Below, in pieces: positions 58,854 through 64,000 of a stretch of DNA of 64,000 nucleotides. The DNA comes from Agrococcus carbonis. GTDB lineage: Bacteria; Actinomycetota; Actinomycetes; Actinomycetales; Microbacteriaceae. The position numbers and the translations under genes are program-made. The notes beneath the pieces are model-generated. The model worked only from the letters and a program-made list of their open reading frames with translations. It did not search any database and was not told the DNA's origin. How positions within the stretch are numbered: position 1 is the stretch's first letter; the number at the start of each line of letters is the position of its first letter. The stretch is from NCBI RefSeq assembly GCF_900104705.1, contig NZ_LT629734.1, forward strand, positions 1,240,001 to 1,304,000, in the 5' to 3' direction.

Positions 58854-60674
58854 ATGGCCACGATGATCCCCGGCATCCTGCGCCCCGAGTCCCCGCCCGG
58901 CGAGGCGAAGGTCTTCGAGGCGCTGCGCGACCACCCCGGCACCGACGGCTGGGTCGTGTGGCACGGCCTGCGCATCCGCCACCACGAGACGCAGGTCGAG
59001 GGCGAGGCCGACTTCGTCGTGCTCGTGCCCGGCGAGGGCCTCCTCGTCATCGAGGTGAAGTCGCACGACCGCGTCGAGGTGGGGGCGGATGGGCTGTGGC
59101 GGCTCGGCAGCCAGGAGCCCACCGACCGCTCCCCCTACGACCAGGCGATCGAGAACGCCCGCAGCCTGCGGTCGTGGATCATGCGCCGCGCCTACGACCC
59201 GCGCTACCCGATCTGGCACGCGGTGTGGTTCCCGAACCGCGGCGGAGAGCTCGTCGGGCAGCTCGAGGCGCGCATCGACGTGACCCACGACGTCACCCTC
59301 ACGCGGCCCGACCTGCAGCCCGAGCGGCTCGTGACGAGCATCGTCGGTGCGCTCCGCGCCGGCGAGCGCGAGCTGCGCCGCCGCGGCGTGCGCTACGAGG
59401 AGGGGCGCCCGACCGAGGACGACATCGATGAGGCGCGCGCCCTGCTCACGCCCCCGGTCACCTGGAGCCAGCTGAGCGCCGACGCCCGCGCGGCTCGCGA
59501 GCGCGACCTGCGTGAGGCGACCGAGCGGCAGGAGGAGGCGCTGCAGTACTTCGCGCACTACCCCCGGCTCGTCGTCGAGGGTCCGGCCGGCACCGGCAAG
59601 ACCAACATCGCCGTGCGGGCGGCGCTGCAGGCGGCCAACCGCGACGAGCGCGTGCTGCTGACGTGCTTCAACCGCAAGCTCGAGGCCGAGCTGCGGCACC
59701 GGCTGCGCGACCGCTCCGACCTGACGGTCGCCCGCGTGCACCAGCCGATGCTCGCGCTCACCGGGCTGACGCCCCCGGCGGACGCCGACGACGCCTGGTG
59801 GAACGGCACCCTGCCGGATGCGACGCTCGCGATCACGCGGTCGCCCGGCTTCGAGCCGCCGTACACGTGCCTCGTCGCCGACGAGGCGCAGGACCTCGCG
59901 CGCGACTCCACCCTCGACGTGCTCGACAGCCTGCTCGTCGGCGGCCTCGCCGGCGCCCGCGTCGTCGTCGCCGGCGACTTCGACGGCCAGGACATCTACC
60001 GCCCCCGCGCCACCGCCGCTCCCTCGCTGGTCGAGGAGCGCGCGGGCGCAGCTCGCTCGCGTGACGAGACCCTCCCCGCGCCCGTCGAGCAGCGCCCCGC
60101 CGCAGGCGGCACGCGTCTCGAGACCACCACCTCCACCAGGCGCGACCTCCTCCTCGCCCGCCTCCCCGACGCCGGCCGCATGACGGTCGCCCGCAACGTG
60201 CGCCAGCGTCCCGAGCTCGCCGCCTTCGTCGAGCAGCTGCTCGGCGACGACGTCTACGCGCAGTACGAGCGCGCCGAACTGGGCGCCGAGTGCGGCCAGG
60301 TGCTCCGCTACGACAGCGCCGAGCACCAGCAGGAGCTGCTGCAGCAGGTGCTGCGCGACCTGTGGGAGGAGGGCTGGGAGGCCCGCGACATCCTCGTGCT
60401 CTCCCCGCGCCGCGCATCCGCCGCTCGCAGTGCGACGGGCACGGTGGCGGATGCGCTGGCCCCCGACGACGCGGACGGCCCCGGCATCCGATGGGGCACC
60501 GTGCACCTCTTCAAGGGGCTCGAGGCCCCGGTGGTCGTGCTGACCGACGTCGACGACTCGATGACCGGCTGGCGCGACCTGCTCTACGTCGGCGCGACTC
60601 GCGCCACCGAGCGCCTCGTGGTGCTGACGAGCCTCGACGAGGTCGTCGCCGCGGACCCGGCAGCCAGCCGCTGA
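58854..60674 (+). CDS. NERD-domain superfamily 1 helicase with in-frame repeat insertion
   Basis: Protein of 606 residues. A nuclease-related NERD domain comes first, with the catalytic pattern Asp53, Glu67, Lys69 (EADFVVL..LLVIEVKS), then a UvrD-like helicase with Walker A GPAGTGKT at 243-250, Walker B DEAQD at 343-347 and a C-terminal ATRATERLVVLTS motif. Between GDFDGQDIYR (375-383) and RDLLLARLPD (about 430) about 45 residues (SLVEERAGAARSRDETL and a degenerate second copy) are encoded by palindromic repeats. The start is set by TACGCT. Confidence 0.85.
   Translation: MATMIPGILRPESPPGEAKVFEALRDHPGTDGWVVWHGLRIRHHETQVEGEADFVVLVPGEGLLVIEVKSHDRVEVGADGLWRLGSQEPTDRSPYDQAIENARSLRSWIMRRAYDPRYPIWHAVWFPNRGGELVGQLEARIDVTHDVTLTRPDLQPERLVTSIVGALRAGERELRRRGVRYEEGRPTEDDIDEARALLTPPVTWSQLSADARAARERDLREATERQEEALQYFAHYPRLVVEGPAGTGKTNIAVRAALQAANRDERVLLTCFNRKLEAELRHRLRDRSDLTVARVHQPMLALTGLTPPADADDAWWNGTLPDATLAITRSPGFEPPYTCLVADEAQDLARDSTLDVLDSLLVGGLAGARVVVAGDFDGQDIYRPRATAAPSLVEERAGAARSRDETLPAPVEQRPAAGGTRLETTTSTRRDLLLARLPDAGRMTVARNVRQRPELAAFVEQLLGDDVYAQYERAELGAECGQVLRYDSAEHQQELLQQVLRDLWEEGWEARDILVLSPRRASAARSATGTVADALAPDDADGPGIRWGTVHLFKGLEAPVVVLTDVDDSMTGWRDLLYVGATRATERLVVLTSLDEVVAADPAASR
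60021..60125 (-). repeat. Two palindromic repeats (dialect A) inside the NERD helicase gene
   Basis: Minus-orientation copies at 60027-60070 (CTGGTCGAGGAGCGCGCG..CGCGTGACGAGAC) and, more diverged, 60081-60125 (CGTCGAGCAGCGCC..GGCACGCGTCTCGAGAC). Both read through without a stop and keep the helicase frame. They lie between helicase motifs, where a surface loop is expected. Confidence 0.8.
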
Positions 60675-60708
60675 GCACCATCAGCTCGCGCACGCCGGAA
60701 GACCCGAT

Positions 60709-60744
60709 CTGACGTGCGCCGGTGTTTTGCCGTACATTGAGAAC
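60709..60744 (+). promoter_or_regulatory. Promoter of the toxin-antitoxin pair
   Basis: CTGACG (60709-60714) and TACATT (60733-60738) are 18 bases apart; TACATT ends six bases before the ATG at 60745, so the mRNA is probably leaderless. This AT-rich box would be the site of autoregulation by the antitoxin. Confidence 0.55.
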
Positions 60745-61014
60745 ATGTCTGGCGCCAAGGAGCGAATCGAAGTCCGTGTCGACGCCGACCTCAAGGAGTC
60801 GGTCGATCGCGCCGCCAGCATCCGCGGCACGACTTCGGCGGCTTTCATCAAGTCGACGCTGCGAGACGCCGCAGACCGGGTGATCGACTCCGAGCGGCGT
60901 ATCGCACTCGAGAGCGAGAGCTGGGATCGCGTCTGCGCCATGCTAGACGACGACCCAGCCCCGATCGCCGAGATGGTCGACCTGTTCCGCCGGCAGTCGG
61001 TGTTCAAGGCTTGA
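60745..61014 (+). CDS. DUF1778 ribbon-helix-helix antitoxin (TacA-like)
   Basis: Protein of 89 residues. The N-terminal KERIEVRVDADLKESVDRAASIRG..TSAAFIKSTLRDAADRVI is a ribbon-helix-helix DNA-binding domain of the DUF1778 type; the tail (DPAPIAEMVDLFRRQSVF) would block the toxin. Its stop overlaps the toxin start (TTGA), the classic order for this toxin-antitoxin type. The GC content is a little lower than in neighbours, which may indicate transfer. Confidence 0.87.
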   Translation: MSGAKERIEVRVDADLKESVDRAASIRGTTSAAFIKSTLRDAADRVIDSERRIALESESWDRVCAMLDDDPAPIAEMVDLFRRQSVFKA

Positions 61015-61523
61015 GCTACAGCCAGCCAGCGCCGCTCACCGCCGAGCACGACCTCGACCGCTTCGAGTGCGGGAATACGAGCATCGACGCGTGGCTGCGC
61101 GGCCAAGCACTCAGGAATGAGGTCAAAGGCTTCTCGCGCACCTTTGTCACCCTCGACGGGGCGGGCGATGTCGCGGGCTTCTACACGCTCTCGAGCTTCG
61201 CCGTCGAGCGAAGGCTCGCGGGCAAGGACGGCAAGGGTGGCCCGCCGCCCATCCCCGCCATCTTGCTCGGCAAGCTCGCTGTCCATCGAGATCACCGCGG
61301 CCGGGGGCTGGGATACAGCCTCCTGCAGCATGCGGTCATCCAGGCCGTCCGCGCAGGTGAGATCGCAGCCGCGCGCGTGATGTTGGTACACGCGGCCGAC
61401 GAGACCGCGGCTTCCTTCTATCGCAAGTTCGGATTTCGCCCGGTGAACGACGGGGCGCTCTCGCTCATCGCCGCGATCGACGACCTGCGCGAGTCGATCA
61501 TCCAGGCGCAGCGCAACGGCTGA
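61011..61523 (+). CDS. GNAT acetyltransferase toxin (TacT-like)
   Basis: Protein of 170 residues of the GNAT toxin family that acetylates aminoacyl-tRNA and stops translation. Marks are LTAEHDLDRFECGNTSIDAWLRGQAL near residue 9, the acetyl-CoA loop LAVHRDHRGRGLGYSLL near 88, and the catalytic Tyr in ASFYRKFGFRPV near 135. The TTG start overlaps the antitoxin stop by four bases. Activity is inferred from family. Confidence 0.87.
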   Translation: MSYSQPAPLTAEHDLDRFECGNTSIDAWLRGQALRNEVKGFSRTFVTLDGAGDVAGFYTLSSFAVERRLAGKDGKGGPPPIPAILLGKLAVHRDHRGRGLGYSLLQHAVIQAVRAGEIAAARVMLVHAADETAASFYRKFGFRPVNDGALSLIAAIDDLRESIIQAQRNG

Positions 61524-61549
61524 CGTTCAGGGCGGCCGCCTCCTGCGCC

Positions 61550-62014
61550 GTGTGCGACATGGACGCGGCGTTCGCTCACCGCCCGGCGCGAGCTGCGGTC
61601 CCGCGCACGATCGTCGCGTGTCCGAACTTCCCGTGCATGTGGGACACGCAGTGCTTCTCGCACGAGGGAGAAGCACCGATCTCGGTGCAGCGCGTGAATC
61701 GGTTCGCCGACATCGGCATGCCCGTGCCCGACCCGGTCCCCGACCTCCCCGCGACGTTCCACCCAGCGCCGCCGCGCTGGCATGTGCAGGATTGGTTCGG
61801 CAACATCAACCGCGTCGGCGGCGTCGGCACCTGGGTGCAGGACGAGATCTACCCGACCTGTCCCTCCTGCGCGCGGACGATGCCGATCGTCGCCCAGTTC
61901 GGCGCATTCACGCCCTTCGGGGCCCCGGGCTGGGAGCAGTGGACTGAGGGCGTCATCTATGCCTTCTGGTGCCGCGACTGCCGCTTCAGCGCGATCACGA
62001 GCCAGCAGACCTGA
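61550..62014 (+). CDS. Putative truncated DUF1963-like protein
   Basis: Frame of 154 residues without a convincing start. The region VGGVGTWVQDEIYPTCPSCARTMPIVAQF near residue 92 and the late FWCRDCR resemble the C-terminal part of DUF1963 (YwqG-like) proteins, including a CxxC pair and a second CxxC-like group. The N-terminal part expected for that family is missing, so this may be a remnant or a short relative. It follows the toxin gene by 26 bases, with no ribosome-binding site visible. Confidence 0.5.
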   Translation: MCDMDAAFAHRPARAAVPRTIVACPNFPCMWDTQCFSHEGEAPISVQRVNRFADIGMPVPDPVPDLPATFHPAPPRWHVQDWFGNINRVGGVGTWVQDEIYPTCPSCARTMPIVAQFGAFTPFGAPGWEQWTEGVIYAFWCRDCRFSAITSQQT

Positions 62015-62097
62015 CCGGCGCGGGCGCGCTCGATGCCGCGCTGCGGGCCCACTCGACGGGCGTGGGTGGGCACGTCGACGAGCGTGGAGCCGCAGCG

Positions 62098-62143
62098 GTC
62101 TCGAGACGCGTGCGCCTGCGGCGCGCGCTCCTCGACCTGCGAG
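62098..62143 (+). repeat. Palindromic repeat, dialect A
   Basis: A single copy starting GTCTCGAGACGCG with stem TGCGCC..GGCGCG and ending GCTCCTCGACC. It lies in the 137-base gap before the convergent aminotransferase gene and ends eight bases before its stop codon. Confidence 0.78.
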
Positions 62144-62151
62144 GGGACTCG

Positions 62152-63348
62152 TCAGGCGGTGCCGAAGAGGCGCTGCAGGCGCTGCACGCCCTCGAGGAGG
62201 GGGTCGTCGCCGAGGGCGTAGGAGAAGCGGAGGTAGCCGGAGGGGCCGAAGGCCTCGCCGGGGACGGCGGCGACCTCGGCCTGCTCGAGCACGAGGTCGG
62301 CGAGCTCGAGGCTCGACGAGGGCGTCACACCGCCCCATTCCCTGCCCAGCAGCCACGACACATCCGCGTACACGTAGAAGGCGCCCGTGGGCACCGGCAC
62401 CGAGAACCCCGGGATGCGGGAGAGCTCGCGCACGATCGTCTGGCGCCGCCGGTCGAACGCGGCGCGCATCTCGGCCACCGCATCCTGCGGGCCGTTCAGC
62501 GCCTCGACCGCGCCCAGCTGCGCGACGTTGTTGACGTTGCTCGTCAGGTGCGACTGCAGGTTCTGCGCCGCGGCGATCACATCGGCCGGGCCGACCATCC
62601 AGCCCACGCGCCACCCCGTCATCGCGTAGGTCTTCGCGACGCCGTTGACGAGGATCGTCCGGTCGGCGAGCTCGGGCACCGCCTCCACGATCGAGACCGC
62701 GCGCTGCCCGTCGTACGTCAGGTTCTGGTAGATCTCGTCGCTCACGACGAAGAGGCCGTGCTCGAGCGCCCACTGCCCGATCTCGCGCAGCCGCTCCACG
62801 GGGTAGACCGCGCCCGTGGGATTGGAGGGCGAGACGAGCAGCAGCGCCTTGGTGCGGTCGGTGCGGGCGGCCTCGAGCTGCTCGACGGTGACGAGGTAGC
62901 CCTGGTCGGCGCCGGCGAACACGTCGACCTGGCGGGCGCCCGTCAGCCCGATCGCCTCGGGGTAGGTCGTCCAGTAGGGGGTGGGGACGAGCACCTCGTC
63001 GCCCGGGTCGAGGATCGTCTGGAACGCCTGGTAGACCGACTGCTTGCCGCCGTTCGTCACGAGCACCTGCGACGGCTCGACCGCGAGCCCCGAGTCGCGC
63101 AGCGTCTTCGCCGCGATCGCCTCCCGCAGCTCGGGCAGGCCAGCCGCCGGCGTGTACCGGTAGTTCTTCGGATCGGCGAGCGCCCGCCGCGCGGCCTCGA
63201 CGATGTTCGGCGGCGTCGCGAAGTTCGGCTCGCCCGCGGCATACGAGATGACGTCGCGCCCCTGGGCCTTCAGCGCCTTCGCCTTGGCGTCGACCTTGAG
63301 GGTGGCGGATTCGTTGATGGCGGCGATGCGGGCGGAGATGCGGTTCAC
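62152..63348 (-). CDS. Class I PLP aminotransferase (aspartate aminotransferase type)
   Basis: Protein of 398 residues, fold-type I, family Ib. The N-terminal [26 protein letters not shown] near residue 165 with the Asn that holds the cofactor, the PLP lysine in [17 protein letters not shown] near 235 and the C-terminal FRFSYAL-type Arg (LRFSYALG) are present. It may transaminate aspartate, aromatic or other amino acids. The GTG start follows AGAAGGTG. The nitrilase-family gene lies 120 bases upstream on the same strand. Confidence 0.9.
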   Translation of the reverse strand: MNRISARIAAINESATLKVDAKAKALKAQGRDVISYAAGEPNFATPPNIVEAARRALADPKNYRYTPAAGLPELREAIAAKTLRDSGLAVEPSQVLVTNGGKQSVYQAFQTILDPGDEVLVPTPYWTTYPEAIGLTGARQVDVFAGADQGYLVTVEQLEAARTDRTKALLLVSPSNPTGAVYPVERLREIGQWALEHGLFVVSDEIYQNLTYDGQRAVSIVEAVPELADRTILVNGVAKTYAMTGWRVGWMVGPADVIAAAQNLQSHLTSNVNNVAQLGAVEALNGPQDAVAEMRAAFDRRRQTIVRELSRIPGFSVPVPTGAFYVYADVSWLLGREWGGVTPSSSLELADLVLEQAEVAAVPGEAFGPSGYLRFSYALGDDPLLEGVQRLQRLFGTA

Positions 63349-63468
63349 GGTGCACACCTTCTGACTCGAGATCGTGGGAGCGGCGCCGGGCGAAGGCACG
63401 GTCGCGCGGAGAGTCGAGCGGGACCCGCGCCGGTCATCACCCCCGGTGCGGGTCCCGTCGATGCGCGC

Positions 63469-64000
63469 TCAGACGAGCGCTGCGTACATGTCCGGCCGGC
63501 GATCGCGCAGGAACGGACGGGTACGTCGGGTGGCCGCGATCGCGGCCGGATCGAGATCGGCGATCGCGATGCCGGGGCCGTCGTCGACCTGCGCGAGGAT
63601 CTCTCCGCTGGGCCCGTAGACGGCGCTGGTGCCGAAGTAGTCCTTCTCCACCTCGAGTCCAGACCGGTTGGCGCAGACGACGCCCATGCCGTTGGCGATG
63701 GCGAGCGCACGCAGCTCGATCTGGAAGACATCCCGCATCGGCTTGCTCGCGCACGCGACCGGCAGCGCGAGCGCGATGCCGCCGTCGAGGGCGACCGCGC
63801 GGGCGAGCTCGGGGAAGTGCCGCTCGTAGCAGATGATCGTGCCGACGCGGCCGGCGACGGTGTCGACGGCCGACGGGGCCTCCTCGCCGGGCCGGAAGTA
63901 GAACTTCTCGGGGAAGCCGTTCGAGAACGGCAGGTGCGACTTGCGGTAGGTCTGCACGAGCTCGCCTGCAGAGTAGGTGCACGAGGTGTTGTGGTAGACC
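63469..64000 (-). CDS. Carbon-nitrogen hydrolase (nitrilase/amidase family), 5' end outside window
   Basis: At least 177 residues visible. The catalytic Lys lies in TYRKSHLPFSN and the nucleophile Cys in IICYERHFPELARAVAL; the Glu of the triad would be outside. The pattern resembles N-carbamoyl amino acid or beta-ureidopropionase amidohydrolases. It continues upstream through the right edge (YHNTSCTYSAG). It and the aminotransferase may share an operon for pyrimidine or amide breakdown. Confidence 0.85.
   Translation of the reverse strand, partial: VYHNTSCTYSAGELVQTYRKSHLPFSNGFPEKFYFRPGEEAPSAVDTVAGRVGTIICYERHFPELARAVALDGGIALALPVACASKPMRDVFQIELRALAIANGMGVVCANRSGLEVEKDYFGTSAVYGPSGEILAQVDDGPGIAIADLDPAAIAATRRTRPFLRDRRPDMYAALV

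Noticed and set aside
1..64000. tRNA, rRNA, prophage or insertion-sequence genes
   Set aside because: I looked for tRNA-like cloverleaf arms, transposase DDE motifs, integrases and phage genes and saw none.

Overview
The window comes from a high-GC Gram-positive actinobacterium, most likely a member of the Microbacteriaceae (Agrococcus-like). This is inferred from three things: the enzyme families present (two deazaflavin-dependent nitroreductases, a mycothiol-enzyme relative, DUF2306, DUF3054 and probable DUF6421 proteins), many apparently leaderless genes whose TANNNT-like -10 box sits 6-7 bases before the start codon, and a strong excess of the hexamer GGATGC/GCATCC. It is chromosomal. I see no tRNA, rRNA, CRISPR array, insertion sequence or phage gene.

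Layout. 1-21500 is housekeeping and small-enzyme territory: a flavin monooxygenase, an AEC transporter, pyrE, exodeoxyribonuclease III, a probable DUF6421 protein, a glycosyltransferase, several small oxidoreductases, a Ski2-like helicase, an alpha/beta hydrolase, a methyltransferase and an M18 aminopeptidase. 21533-23956 is a persulfide-response locus: a CstR-type repressor divergent from two tiny Cys-rich proteins, a persulfide dioxygenase-rhodanese fusion and a DUF2892 protein, with two perfect operators between. 24000-29130 holds nhaA behind a structured leader, an orphan ATP-grasp/PLP-enzyme pair and an AlkD-like protein. 29369-34306 is an omega-amino-acid catabolic set (LysR regulator, class III aminotransferase, semialdehyde dehydrogenase, alanine dehydrogenase). 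34439-39229 is a GntR/MFS/amidohydrolase/SDR group. 39316-45784 carries DUF2306, SulP, GNAT and amino-acid permease genes plus small proteins.

45794-58775 is a complete aromatic meta-cleavage locus. A plus-strand operon (divergent PadR regulator, class II aldolase-like protein, extradiol dioxygenase, 4-oxalocrotonate tautomerase) converges on a ten-gene minus-strand operon (4-oxalocrotonate decarboxylase, acetaldehyde dehydrogenase, 4-hydroxy-2-oxovalerate aldolase, 2-oxopentenoate hydratase, an SsuABC-like ABC transporter, an SDR and a semialdehyde dehydrogenase), with a divergent IclR regulator at the far end. Together these would take a catechol-type compound to pyruvate and acetyl-CoA. 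The ring-activating enzyme is not in the window. 58854-64000 holds a NERD-domain helicase, a TacA/TacT-type toxin-antitoxin pair, an aspartate-type aminotransferase and a partial nitrilase-family gene.

The most unusual signal is a family of short palindromic repeats (about 45 bp, in two dialects, some 20 full or half copies) scattered between genes. Their stem sequences vary while staying self-complementary. Two copies lie in frame inside the NERD helicase gene, like the Rickettsia palindromic elements that insert into proteins. Other points worth attention are the CstR operators with the tiny Cys-rich proteins, the nhaA leader, a PLP fold-III enzyme lacking its usual catalytic Cys beside an ATP-grasp ligase, two long-armed hairpins of shared sequence, and a duplicated IclR operator flanking iclR.
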